From the NCBI GenBank assembly GCA_030054835.1, contig JASGVS010000028.1, positions 1-64,000 of the forward strand: a DNA stretch of 64,000 nt. Direction: 5' to 3'. This document shows positions 16,030 through 24,810 of this stretch, piece after piece. This DNA is from UBA3910 sp002391465 (lineage in GTDB: Bacteria; Bacillota; Limnochordia; Darwinibacteriales; Darwinibacteriaceae). Position 1 is the stretch's first letter; the number at the start of each line of letters is the position of its first letter. Made by a program: the position numbers and the translations under genes. The notes below the pieces were generated by a model. The model did no database searches, was not told the DNA's origin, and worked only from the letters and a program-made list of their open reading frames with translations.

Positions 16030-17850
16030 ATGAACAACCGGACAGTCCTAATTGAGTCAACTTTACAGCGGGAAGCGGAGCCGAAATTTAGGCACCTGGT
16101 TAAGTTATGGACCTTTGTGTTCCGTTCTGCTCCAGCTATGAGTGTACTTTTTCTCGGTCTAATGCTCCTTTTGTCCCTGCTTAGGCCTGTGGCCGCGGTG
16201 GTGTGGGGGCAGTACATTGATGCTGTTGCTGCCTATCTGCCAGGGGGAGAGCTTATCCCCATGCTGGGATTAGTCACTTTGTACTATGCCATCAACCTCC
16301 TCGTTGGTGTGCTCTGGCGGTACACAGAAGGGCAGGAGGATATCGAACGGCTTGATGTGGTGCAGGCTAACCGGCTGCAGGAGTTGGTGAACTCCCGTGT
16401 ACTGCGCAGACTGGCCAAAATCGATCCGGAGTTTTGGGAAGTACCGAAAATCAACGATCTGGCCGATCGCACTTTCCAGTTCATCAACAGACGCTGGGGA
16501 GACAATTTGAGCAGAGCGATTATGTTCCAGGGTTACCTCGTCTTGGCTAAAGGGGTATCCGTTCTTTCCATTGCCGCGTCCTTGTATGTCTTCAACCCCT
16601 GGCTCTGCCTGATTGTGCTTATCGCGCCCCTGCCTTCCCTTTACACGCTGCTTTTTGCTGAGAAGCTCCGCTTTAAGTTCGTGAAGGAAAACTCCCAGCT
16701 TCTGCGCCGGGCTAATTACTATCAAGACGTACTGCTCAGGCATGGGGCCAAGGAAGTCAAGACGATGGGGCTGTTTGATTTTTTCTTCACTAAATGGCAG
16801 AACGTGATGGCTGAGTACACTGAGAAGGAGAAACGGCTTTACCGGAATCGGACGCTGATCAATGTGGTTAACGATCTTATAGCCAGTAGTGCCAACGTAG
16901 CCGCCAACATTTTGGCGATTTATCTGATGGCCAGCGGCCAGATTTCCCTGGGGGCGTTGGGGGCAGCCATGTCCCTCATAGGCACACTACTGCGGGATAC
17001 AAGCTCCCTCATGGGCAGCCTTGCGGCCTTTGCGGGTAAGAAGAATGAGGCGGCCATGTTCTACGATCTAATGGAACTGCCCGAACGGCCTGGAGTAGAG
17101 AAAACAGGGGATATTGAGATGGTGCGAGCAGAGGGGGTAAAATACCGTTATCCCCTCAGCGAAGATTACGTCCTGACAGGGATTGACTTTTCCATCCGAA
17201 AAGGTGAAAAGGTGGCCTTGGTGGGCGAAAACGGGGCAGGTAAGACCACCTTCGTCAAGTTGGTTACCGGCATACTATCGCCATCGGAAGGTGAACTGTC
17301 CCTCAACGGTCAGCCCGTTGAGACTTTATCCCTGCCAGGTAGACTAAAGCAAATGAGCACGGTTTCTCAGATCCCCGCCAGGTATTTAACCTTTACAGCA
17401 GCAGACAATGTCTTTCTCGGAGACACTCTCCGCCCAAGGGGTGGGGAAGAAATCACCCACGCCCTCAAGTTTGCCGGTTTAGAAGGGGTTCCCGCCGATA
17501 CGCTGCTGGGTAAGGAAGTGGGCGGTACTGACCTATCAGGGGGAGAGTGGCAGAAGCTGGCCATCGCCCGGGCAGCCTACCGGGGCCGGGACTTTATCAT
17601 TTTAGATGAACCCACCAGCAACCTGGATCCCCTGGCGGAAGCGGAGGTCTTCCGTAAATACCTGGAGCTGACAGGGGACAAAACGGTTATATTCGTGACT
17701 CACCGCATCAGTGTTGCCGCTTTGGCTGAACGGATTGTTGTCTTTGACAAGGGGAAAATCGTGGAAGAAGGAAACCATCAAGAATTGTTAGCCCAGGATG
17801 GCAGGTATGCAGCTTTGTACAGTGAACAGGCCAGGTGGTACAACCGGTGA
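16030..17850 (+). CDS. ABC exporter half-transporter, subunit 2
   Basis: About 606 residues with the same layout as the upstream subunit: membrane domain (~35-335), ATPase domain (~365-600). Walker A G-E-N-G-A-G-K-T-T, signature L-S-G-G-E-W-Q-K-L, Walker B F-I-I-L-D-E-P-T-S, H-loop V-T-H-R. Both partners keep the catalytic Glu, so neither nucleotide site is obviously degenerate. The open frame extends upstream to 15979 inside the neighbour, but ATG 16030 lies behind GGGAGGT and one base after the previous stop, and is preferred. Probably the last full gene of the GNAT-exporter operon. Confidence 0.88.
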   Translation: MNNRTVLIESTLQREAEPKFRHLVKLWTFVFRSAPAMSVLFLGLMLLLSLLRPVAAVVWGQYIDAVAAYLPGGELIPMLGLVTLYYAINLLVGVLWRYTEGQEDIERLDVVQANRLQELVNSRVLRRLAKIDPEFWEVPKINDLADRTFQFINRRWGDNLSRAIMFQGYLVLAKGVSVLSIAASLYVFNPWLCLIVLIAPLPSLYTLLFAEKLRFKFVKENSQLLRRANYYQDVLLRHGAKEVKTMGLFDFFFTKWQNVMAEYTEKEKRLYRNRTLINVVNDLIASSANVAANILAIYLMASGQISLGALGAAMSLIGTLLRDTSSLMGSLAAFAGKKNEAAMFYDLMELPERPGVEKTGDIEMVRAEGVKYRYPLSEDYVLTGIDFSIRKGEKVALVGENGAGKTTFVKLVTGILSPSEGELSLNGQPVETLSLPGRLKQMSTVSQIPARYLTFTAADNVFLGDTLRPRGGEEITHALKFAGLEGVPADTLLGKEVGGTDLSGGEWQKLAIARAAYRGRDFIILDEPTSNLDPLAEAEVFRKYLELTGDKTVIFVTHRISVAALAERIVVFDKGKIVEEGNHQELLAQDGRYAALYSEQARWYNR

Positions 17851-17862
17851 TTGAATGAGTTG

Positions 17863-18030
17863 ATGGGCATCGCCGTTATAAACATGGACCAGGAGTTTTG
17901 GGACGGGGAAATGGCACAGGTGAGGGAACATAGCTGCACAAGCTTTATGGTCAATTTCTCAGGTATGGACTTAAACGGCGACGACGCCTTCGGTGGAGCT
18001 TGGGTTATCTTCCAAGGGGAAACAACCTAG
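17863..18030 (+). CDS. Possible small ORF after the exporter genes
   Basis: A 55-codon ATG frame starts 12 bases after the exporter stop codon, in the same frame, and ends at TAG 18028-18030. The product is acidic with one Cys and a Gly-rich C-terminal part (G-D-D-A-F-G-G-A-W-V-I-F). The ribosome binding site is weak. It could be a small peptide linked to the exporter, the remnant of a longer gene, or chance. I cannot support a function. Confidence 0.25.
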   Translation: MGIAVINMDQEFWDGEMAQVREHSCTSFMVNFSGMDLNGDDAFGGAWVIFQGETT

Positions 18031-18065
18031 CAGGAAAACTCCTATATGGATCCCGGGGATCCAAA

Positions 18066-18107
18066 AAAACCTTCTAAAGACCTGATCTTTAGGAGGTTTT
18101 CTGTTTT
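18066..18107 (+). terminator. Intrinsic terminator before pflB, within a larger folded region
   Basis: AACCTTCTAAAGA (18068-18080) pairs with TCTTTAGGAGGTT (18086-18098), 13 pairs with one wobble, followed by TTCTGTTTT. CAGGAAAAC (18031-18039) can pair with GTTTTCCTG (18103-18111) across it, and 18035-18044 can compete for 18090-18100. It most simply ends the exporter transcript. Confidence 0.75.
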
Positions 18108-18137
18108 CCTGTGAACTTTTTGTAAAGTGGGCTGAAT

Positions 18138-18180
18138 TGTGATCAAGGTCACTGCAGCATTCTAGGTTGAAGCCTATAAT
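18138..18180 (+). promoter_or_regulatory. pflB promoter with Crp-type box at about -41.5
   Basis: TGTGATCAAGGTCACT (18138-18153) matches the Crp consensus TGTGA-N6-TCACA in nine of ten defined positions. TATAAT lies at 18175-18180, which puts the start site near 18187 and the dyad centre at 18145.5, that is about -41.5, the class II activator position. The -35 position (18152-18157, CTGCAG) is not consensus, as expected for an activator-dependent promoter. A Rex reading (TTGTGA-type half-site at 18137) is a weaker alternative. Confidence 0.7.
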
Positions 18181-18223
18181 TAAGTCGTCAACTAAGGAAT
18201 CTTAACAAGGGAAGGTGAGCGCC

Positions 18224-20503
18224 ATGCAAGAGAATTTATTCACTAGAAAAGAAATGGCCCAGGCCTGGGAAGGTTTCAAACCGGGTCAGTGGTCCGAGAC
18301 GATAGATGTGAGGGACTTTATCCAGCAGAACTATGAGCCTTACTACGGCGATGAGTCTTTCCTGGCAGAGGCAACCGAGGATACGCTTTCCATTTGGCGG
18401 TCCATGGATAAACTCATCCAGGAGCAGGTCCGTTCTAGGACAATCACCGTCGACCTGGAGCGTTTCAGCGGTATTGACAATTTCGCCCCCGGTTACATCG
18501 ATAAGGATAAGGAACTGATAGTGGGCCTACAAACGGATGAACCGATGAAGAGGATTATGAACCCATACGGCGGTTTTCGCATGGTGAAAAACGCCCTGGC
18601 GGCCTACAACCTCGAGATGGATCCGGAACTGGAAAGAAGCTTTACCGAGTTCAGAAAGACGCACAATGACGGCGTTTTTGACGCTTACACCCCCCAGATG
18701 CGTACTGTCCGCACGGTGGGACTCTTGACCGGCTTACCCGATGCCTACGGCAGAGGACGGATTATCGGCGATTACCGCCGGGTAGCCCTGTACGGAGTGG
18801 ACTACCTGAAGGAAATGAGAATGGGGGATAAGCTCAATCTTACCGGTCCGGCAACTGAAGAAACTATCCGCCTTAGGGAGGAATTCGCAGAGCAGATCCG
18901 GGCACTAGATGAGATGAAATCCATGGCGGCTAAATACGGTTATGATATTGGCCGGCCAGCTCAGAACGCCAGGGAAGCTGTGCAGTGGCTCTACTTCGGC
19001 TATTTAGCCGCAATTAAGGAAAACAACGGTGCAGCCATGAGTTTGGGCAGAAACACCACTTTCCTCGATATCTATATCCAGCGGGATCTGGAGCGGGGGT
19101 TAATCGATGAGAAAACGGCTCAGGCACTAATCGACCAGCTTGTGATTAAACTGCGTTTGGTAAGGCACTTGAGGACACCAGAGTACGACCAGCTCTTTGC
19201 CGGTGACCCCACCTGGGTAACCGAGTCCATCGGCGGCATGGGACTGGATGGACGGCCCCTGGTAACCAAGACGGCCTTTCGGTTCCTTCACACCCTGATC
19301 AATCTTGGTACTTCGCCCGAGCCCAATTTGACCATTCTCTGGTCCGAAGATCTACCGCGGGAGTTTAAGGAGTACTGTGCTTACATCAGCATCAAGACCG
19401 CATCCATTCAGTATGAAAACGATGATTTGATGCGACCCATTTACGGTGATGATTACGCCATCGCCTGCTGCGTATCTGCTATGCGGGTCGGGAAAGACAT
19501 GCAGTACTTCGGTGCCCGGGCAAACCTAGCCAAAGCCCTGCTCTACGCCATTAACGGTGGAGTAGATGAAATGAAGCGGGACAAGGTAACAGGCGGCCCC
19601 ATCACCGTTCTGCCGGGCATTGAAAGGAACACCCAGGAAGTATTGGATTACGACACGGTGATGACCACTTTCAAGCAGGTCATGGACAAACTGGCGGAGA
19701 TTTACGTGGACACCATGAACACAATCCACTACATGCACGATAAATACGCTTACGAGGCGAGCCAGATGGCACTGCATGATCCTCATGTCCACAGGTATAT
19801 CGCCTTTGGCGTGGCGGGCATTTCCATTGTAGCTGACTCCCTTTCTGCCATTAAACACGCCAAGGTAAGGCCCATCCGCAACGAAGAGGGTCTGGCAGTG
19901 GACTTTGAAATTGAGGGGGACTTCCCCAGATACGGAAATGACGATGACCGGGTTGACAGCATCGCGATTGAGGTGAACAAGTACTTTATGGAAGCGCTGC
20001 GCAGAACGCCCGCTTACCGCAACGCGGAGCACACGTTGTCGCTGCTCACCATCACTTCTAACGTGGTGTACGGCAAAGCTACGGGCAACACGCCGGACGG
20101 CCGCAAGAAGGGTGAACCGTTTGCTCCGGGGGCAAACCCCAGTAACGGTGCTGACCGCCTAGGTGCTTTGGCCTCCCTCAACTCGGTAGCCAAAATACCT
20201 TACAAAAACGTGAACCAAGACGGTGTCTCCAACACTTTCTCCATTGTTCCCTCCGCTTTGGGTAAGAACCTGGAGGAGCAGGTGACCAACCTTACCAACA
20301 TCATGGGCGGTTATTTCTCCCAGGGTGCATTCCACTTGAACGTGAACGTACTGGAGAAGTCACTCTTGCTTGACGCCATGGAGAACCCAGAGAAGTATCC
20401 GAACTTGACCATTCGGGTTTCCGGTTACGCAGTCAGGTTCAACCAGCTGGAGAAGGAACAGCAGCTGGATGTGATCAACAGAACATTCCATCAGTTCGTC
20501 TAG
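18224..20503 (+). CDS. pflB: Pyruvate formate-lyase (formate C-acetyltransferase)
   Basis: A glycyl-radical enzyme of about 759 residues that converts pyruvate and CoA to acetyl-CoA and formate. The adjacent catalytic cysteines are C415-C416 (A-I-A-C-C-V-S-A-M) and the glycyl radical site is G734 in R-V-S-G-Y-A-V, both in the full PFL context. The length and Gly position match the E. coli enzyme. An in-frame GTG exists at 18215, but ATG 18224 is well placed behind GGAAGGTGA. The activase gene follows 14 bp later. Cytoplasmic, oxygen-sensitive. Expression is probably controlled by the Crp-type box and by the regulator fused to the activase. Confidence 0.95.
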   Translation: MQENLFTRKEMAQAWEGFKPGQWSETIDVRDFIQQNYEPYYGDESFLAEATEDTLSIWRSMDKLIQEQVRSRTITVDLERFSGIDNFAPGYIDKDKELIVGLQTDEPMKRIMNPYGGFRMVKNALAAYNLEMDPELERSFTEFRKTHNDGVFDAYTPQMRTVRTVGLLTGLPDAYGRGRIIGDYRRVALYGVDYLKEMRMGDKLNLTGPATEETIRLREEFAEQIRALDEMKSMAAKYGYDIGRPAQNAREAVQWLYFGYLAAIKENNGAAMSLGRNTTFLDIYIQRDLERGLIDEKTAQALIDQLVIKLRLVRHLRTPEYDQLFAGDPTWVTESIGGMGLDGRPLVTKTAFRFLHTLINLGTSPEPNLTILWSEDLPREFKEYCAYISIKTASIQYENDDLMRPIYGDDYAIACCVSAMRVGKDMQYFGARANLAKALLYAINGGVDEMKRDKVTGGPITVLPGIERNTQEVLDYDTVMTTFKQVMDKLAEIYVDTMNTIHYMHDKYAYEASQMALHDPHVHRYIAFGVAGISIVADSLSAIKHAKVRPIRNEEGLAVDFEIEGDFPRYGNDDDRVDSIAIEVNKYFMEALRRTPAYRNAEHTLSLLTITSNVVYGKATGNTPDGRKKGEPFAPGANPSNGADRLGALASLNSVAKIPYKNVNQDGVSNTFSIVPSALGKNLEEQVTNLTNIMGGYFSQGAFHLNVNVLEKSLLLDAMENPEKYPNLTIRVSGYAVRFNQLEKEQQLDVINRTFHQFV

Positions 20504-20517
20504 AAAAGGGGGATATT

Positions 20518-22020
20518 ATGAAAGGCTTCCTGCATTCAATGGAAACAATGGGGTTAGTGGACGGCCCGGGCACACGGACCATCTTCTTCCTGCAAGGCTG
20601 TGCGCTCCAGTGCGCCTTCTGCCACAATCCCGATACCATCAAAAGGACAGGGGGCCGGGAAATAACCCCAGAAGAAGTACTGGCAATCGCGGACAGATAC
20701 CGCCCCTATTACGGCGAAGAGGGGGGAGTCACCTTTTCAGGTGGCGAACCCCTCCTTCAGGGGGCCTTCCTAGCTGAGACGTTGGAGCTTTTCAAGCAGC
20801 GCGGTTACAACACCTGCATCGACACGGCTGGATTTGGCAGCCCCAAATACTTTCCTAAGATCTTCCCCTTGGTGGATACGCTCCTCTTGGATGTAAAGGC
20901 GTTTAACCCCGGGGCCTTCAAAGACCTGACCACAGTGGACGGTTTTGAGAGCTACTTGCAATTCCTTTCCAACTTAGATTATTATGGCTTTAGGGGTCAG
21001 ATTTGGATTCGCCACGTAATGGTGCCTGGTTTGACCGATAATGAAGAGTCCATGCAGAAACTGATCGAGGTAATCAAGCCTGTCAGGCACAGGGTGGAGA
21101 GGATTGAGATTCTCCCTTACCATACATCCGGTGTGCAGAAGTACAGGGAGTTGGGGTTGGACTATCGCTTAGAAGGGGTGGAGCCGATGGATAAGGACAA
21201 GGCAAAGGAATTTGAGATCTATGCCAACAAGCTCTTTGCCGAAATGCTGGGCCAGGACAGGCGTCAGGCCGAGCAGGAACGGCAGGAAAGATCCAGGCTC
21301 CTGCGGGAAAAGGAAGTAGCCTCTGAGCAGGAAAAAGAGGAAATAATGGAGGCCCTGAAGAAGCTGCCCCTTCTCAACGACGTGGATCCGGCAGACGTAG
21401 ATCAGGTGTTGAGTGAAGTGATTCTGGCCAACATTAAGGCAGGGGAACTGATCTTTAGGACCGGGGATGCCCCCGATTACATGTACTTGATCTTCGCAGG
21501 CCAGATGAAAATCTACGTTAACACTATGGACGGAGAAGAACAGATCTTCTATATCTACCGGGACGGCGATTTCGTGGGTGGGCACAACATCCTCAACCAA
21601 ACTCCCTACCGCTACATCGGAGAAGCGCTCACCGAATGCAAAGTGGTAGTGATTCCTAAAGCCACCTTTGACCGCTACTTTTACAACTCCCCCGTTGTGC
21701 TCCGAAGCATCTTAACCAAGAGTTTTGAGCGGATCCGCTGGGCAGAAAGTTTAATCCAGAGGCTTGCCACCAGCAATGCTTCCATGAAAACGGCTGGGTT
21801 GCTTTTGAAACTGGTACAGAGAATCGGTGTTGAAACGGAAGAGGGAATTAGGCTGGAACTCTCCATGAACCGGGAGGAGTTGGGTAACTACTCCGGCCTG
21901 CGCCGGGAGACGATCACCAGAAAGCTGGGCGAGTTCAAAGAGCTCGGTTACATCGAACTGGTGGGCAACAAAGTGATAATTGTCAAAGACTTGGCAGCGC
22001 TGGAAGGATATGTGCTGTAA
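20518..22020 (+). CDS. PFL-activating enzyme fused to a Crp/Fnr-family regulator
   Basis: One uninterrupted 500-residue ORF. Residues 1-245 are a radical-SAM PFL activase: C28-x3-C32-x2-C35 for the [4Fe-4S] cluster, then F-S-G-G-E-P-L-L-Q, and the length of a complete PflA (usually ~245). A charged helical linker (~245-280) leads to a cNMP-binding-type beta-roll (~283-400) and a winged HTH (~410-500). The recognition helix has R463-E464-T465-I-T-R468, equivalent to R180-E181-T182 and R185 of E. coli Crp, which read TGTGA. The ligand pocket reads G-D-F-V-G-G and lacks the Arg-Ser/Thr pair used for cAMP, so another ligand or redox input is likely. AGGGGG site before ATG. It probably activates PFL protein and regulates the pflB promoter. 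Confidence 0.92.
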   Translation: MKGFLHSMETMGLVDGPGTRTIFFLQGCALQCAFCHNPDTIKRTGGREITPEEVLAIADRYRPYYGEEGGVTFSGGEPLLQGAFLAETLELFKQRGYNTCIDTAGFGSPKYFPKIFPLVDTLLLDVKAFNPGAFKDLTTVDGFESYLQFLSNLDYYGFRGQIWIRHVMVPGLTDNEESMQKLIEVIKPVRHRVERIEILPYHTSGVQKYRELGLDYRLEGVEPMDKDKAKEFEIYANKLFAEMLGQDRRQAEQERQERSRLLREKEVASEQEKEEIMEALKKLPLLNDVDPADVDQVLSEVILANIKAGELIFRTGDAPDYMYLIFAGQMKIYVNTMDGEEQIFYIYRDGDFVGGHNILNQTPYRYIGEALTECKVVVIPKATFDRYFYNSPVVLRSILTKSFERIRWAESLIQRLATSNASMKTAGLLLKLVQRIGVETEEGIRLELSMNREELGNYSGLRRETITRKLGEFKELGYIELVGNKVIIVKDLAALEGYVL

Positions 22021-22035
22021 AGGAACTGGCTTCGG

Positions 22036-22063
22036 GCCCGGGGTTTAGACCCCGGGCTTTTTT
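22036..22063 (+). terminator. Intrinsic terminator of the pfl operon
   Basis: GCCCGGGGT (22036-22044) pairs perfectly with ACCCCGGGC (22049-22057) with a 4-nt loop and T(6). Confidence 0.9.
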
Positions 22064-22113
22064 GTCTGCCTGGACCGGAACAGGAAAGGGCAAGTTGCCG
22101 TGGAACTATAGTG

Positions 22114-22155
22114 TATAATAACTAGTACGGAAAGGGAGCGGTAAAACCGTTCCTT
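22114..22155 (+). promoter_or_regulatory. -10 element and 5'-terminal hairpin of the GTPase-nuclease gene
   Basis: TATAAT at 22114-22119 predicts a start near 22126. A ten-pair hairpin (22133-22142 with 22146-22155, loop AAA, two or three G-U pairs) would then form the 5' end of the mRNA. I see no convincing -35. The hairpin lies 27 bases before the preferred ATG and could stabilise the message or affect ribosome loading. Confidence 0.45.
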
Positions 22156-22182
22156 GTGATAAGGAAAAGGATTGGAAACGGG

Positions 22183-24810
22183 ATGAAAAAGCTTGTCGTT
22201 GGCATCTTAGCCCATGTGGACGCGGGTAAGACAACTCTCGCCGAAAGCATGCTTTACTTGAGCGGAAAAATCAAAGAACTGGGCCGGGTCGATCATAAAG
22301 ACGCCCATTTAGATACCCACGCCCTGGAGCGGGAACGGGGAATAACCATCTTCGCAGAACAGGCCCTTTTCCAAGTGGCGGACACCGAAATCACCCTCCT
22401 GGACACACCTGGTCATGTGGACTTTTCGGCCGAGATGGAAAGGACGCTCCATGTGTTAGACTACGCCGTTTTAGTGATCAGCGGCGTGGACGGGGTTCAG
22501 GCCCACACCAAAACGTTGTGGCGCCTCTTGGAACTTTACAGCATCCCCGTGTTCATTTTCGTGAACAAAATGGATCGGTTCGGTACCGATAGGCAGAGAC
22601 TCCTAAGTGAACTCAGAAGCCAACTGCACCCAAGCTGCGTTGAGTTCAGCCCAGAGCGCACGTACCAGTTCCTAGAAGAGCTGGCCGGTTGCGATCTGGA
22701 ACTGATGGAGCATTTTTTCCAACACCATACCATCGAAACTGATCAGATCAGCCAAGCGGTGGGGGAGCGTAGGCTCTTTCCCTGCTTTTATGGTTCAGCC
22801 CTAACCCTGGCCGGGGTGGAAGAATTCCTCAATGGCCTAGTAACATACGCTGCCCCGCCAACCTATCCCAACGAGTTTGGGGCAGAAGTTTTCAAGGTTT
22901 CCCGGGATGAACAGGGTAACCGCCTCACCCACCTGAAAATTGTGGGGGGCAGTCTGCGGGTACGGGATGCCCTGCAGGGTGAAGACTGGGAAGAGAAGGT
23001 GAACGAAATCCGCCTTTATTCCGGGCAGAGATACACCACTGTAAATGAGGTGGGACCAGGTTCGGTCTGTGCAGTAACGGGATTATCCCAGGCCAAACCC
23101 GGTGAGGGAATAGGCATCGGTACAGGCAGCGGGGCATCGTTTTTAGAGCCTGTCCTTTCCTACCAGCTCGTTCTGCCCGATGGAACCAATCCCCTAGAAA
23201 TCCTACCCAAGCTGCGCGAGTTGGAAGAAGAACAGCCAGAGCTTCACCTTGTTTGGAACGAAGCTCTCCAGGAGATCCAGGCCCAGCTCATGGGGGAAGT
23301 GCAGCTGGAAATTTTGGAGAGCCTGATCGCGAGCCGTTTTGGCTTAAATGTGCGCTTTGGCGCTGGAAAAATCCTTTACAGAGAAACAATCGCAAGTAGA
23401 GTGGAAGGCGTAGGGCACTACGAGCCGCTGCGGCATTATGCGGAGGTGCAGCTCCTGCTTACGCCCGGCGAGCCCGGTAGTGGGCTTAAGTTCGACTCTA
23501 TAGTGAGTGAAGATGTCTTGGCCGGCAATTGGCAGCGTTTAATCTTGACCCACCTCCAGGAAAAAACCCACCTTGGCGTTTTAACGGGCTCGCCCATAAC
23601 TGATATGACAATAACGTTGGTAGGAGGCAGAGCGAGTCTCAGCCATACCCAGGGCGGCGACTTCCGCCAGGCAACCTACCGGGCAGTACGCCAGGGCTTA
23701 AAGGAAGCCAAGTCCGTTCTGCTCGAACCCTATTATTCCTTCCAGCTGGAAGTACCGGAGAAAATGGTTGGACGGGCCATTCACGACTTAGAGCGAATGC
23801 ACGCCAGCTATCAGATCCAGGCTGCCAACGGCGAGACTTCCGTGCTGGTGGGAAGCGGTCCCGTTGTTACACTCCGCTATTACCCCCAGGAGGTAATAGC
23901 GTATACCAAGGGAACGGGCCGCATTTTCTTGAGTTTTGACGGTTACCGCCCCTGCCACAACGCAGAAGAGGTAATTGCCCAGATCGGCTACGACTCGGAG
24001 CAGGACATGGATAACCCCACAGGCTCAATCTTTTTCGCTAACGGGAGAGGTTTTTATGTGACCTGGGATAGGGTCAAAGCTTTCATGCACCTGCCCCGTT
24101 ACTTAGAACCCGAGCCCGAGCGGGAACAGGAGCAGAGGCCCGTCCAGCCCAGGAGGGTGTCCAGCCGGGACCTGGATGAGATCGATTATGAGCTGCTGGA
24201 AAGAACGGTAAGTGCCAATCGGGGCAAGAAGCGGAAATGGGTATCGAAACCGAGGGACACGGAAGGGACAACCGAGCCGAGACAGCCCAAGGAAATACGC
24301 CAGAGCTATCTGCTTGTGGACGGCTATAACATCATCCACGCCTGGCCCGAACTGAAGCAGTATGCAACGGAAAACATGGATACTGCCCGCCTGAGGCTGA
24401 TCCAAGCGTTAGCCAACTACCAAGGCGTGACCAGGCATAACGTTGTGGTCGTTTTCGATGCCCACCTTGTAGAGGGTCAGGAGGAAAAGGTAGAAGACCA
24501 CCATGGCCTCAAGGTGGTATTCACCAAGGAAGCCCAAACAGCGGACCAGTATATTGAAAAAATCGCCTATGCTAACCGGGGCAAACACCTGATCACAGTA
24601 GCCACTTCGGACCACCTGCAGCAGATTATTATTCGAGGGGCGGGCTGTGCCCTCTGGAGCGCAGAGGAACTAAGGCAGGAGTTGGCTAGAATCCAAGCGG
24701 AGCTCTCCCAATATTACGGCGATGGGGCACGCCCCCAAGCGGCGCCGGTGGGAGAGGCCCTTTCTCAGGACGAATTGAAAGATTTAGATGACTTGAAATC
24801 GGAGGAATAA
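22183..24810 (+). CDS. TetM/EF-G-like translational GTPase fused to a YacP/Rae1-type NYN nuclease
   Basis: About 875 residues. The N-terminal ~640 are a translation-factor GTPase of the TetM-like branch: G1 A-H-V-D-A-G-K-T-T (residues 10-18), E-R-E-R-G-I-T-I switch, D-T-P-G-H-V-D-F G3, N-K-M-D G4, then EF-G domains II-V. A charged linker (~650-705) leads to a complete YacP-type NYN domain (~706-850) with its acidic residues in V-D713-G-Y-N, V-V-F-D-A-H, T-A-D-Q-Y-I-E and V-A-T-S-D. In Bacillus, YacP/Rae1 is an endoribonuclease that cuts mRNA in the ribosomal A site, where EF-G-like GTPases also bind, so the fusion suggests a ribosome-targeted nuclease. A GTG at 22156 is an alternative start. 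Tetracycline protection should not be assumed. Confidence 0.88.
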   Translation: MKKLVVGILAHVDAGKTTLAESMLYLSGKIKELGRVDHKDAHLDTHALERERGITIFAEQALFQVADTEITLLDTPGHVDFSAEMERTLHVLDYAVLVISGVDGVQAHTKTLWRLLELYSIPVFIFVNKMDRFGTDRQRLLSELRSQLHPSCVEFSPERTYQFLEELAGCDLELMEHFFQHHTIETDQISQAVGERRLFPCFYGSALTLAGVEEFLNGLVTYAAPPTYPNEFGAEVFKVSRDEQGNRLTHLKIVGGSLRVRDALQGEDWEEKVNEIRLYSGQRYTTVNEVGPGSVCAVTGLSQAKPGEGIGIGTGSGASFLEPVLSYQLVLPDGTNPLEILPKLRELEEEQPELHLVWNEALQEIQAQLMGEVQLEILESLIASRFGLNVRFGAGKILYRETIASRVEGVGHYEPLRHYAEVQLLLTPGEPGSGLKFDSIVSEDVLAGNWQRLILTHLQEKTHLGVLTGSPITDMTITLVGGRASLSHTQGGDFRQATYRAVRQGLKEAKSVLLEPYYSFQLEVPEKMVGRAIHDLERMHASYQIQAANGETSVLVGSGPVVTLRYYPQEVIAYTKGTGRIFLSFDGYRPCHNAEEVIAQIGYDSEQDMDNPTGSIFFANGRGFYVTWDRVKAFMHLPRYLEPEPEREQEQRPVQPRRVSSRDLDEIDYELLERTVSANRGKKRKWVSKPRDTEGTTEPRQPKEIRQSYLLVDGYNIIHAWPELKQYATENMDTARLRLIQALANYQGVTRHNVVVVFDAHLVEGQEEKVEDHHGLKVVFTKEAQTADQYIEKIAYANRGKHLITVATSDHLQQIIIRGAGCALWSAEELRQELARIQAELSQYYGDGARPQAAPVGEALSQDELKDLDDLKSEE

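Noticed and set aside
18048..18062. GGATCCCGGGGATCC as cloning-vector residue
   Set aside because: The flanking sequence is continuous native DNA in the terminator region and carries no further polylinker or vector sequence.
22183..24810. Tetracycline-resistance (Tet(M)) annotation
   Set aside because: The GTPase resembles the TetM branch, but the C-terminal nuclease and the chromosomal context without resistance or mobile genes argue for a native translation-related role.
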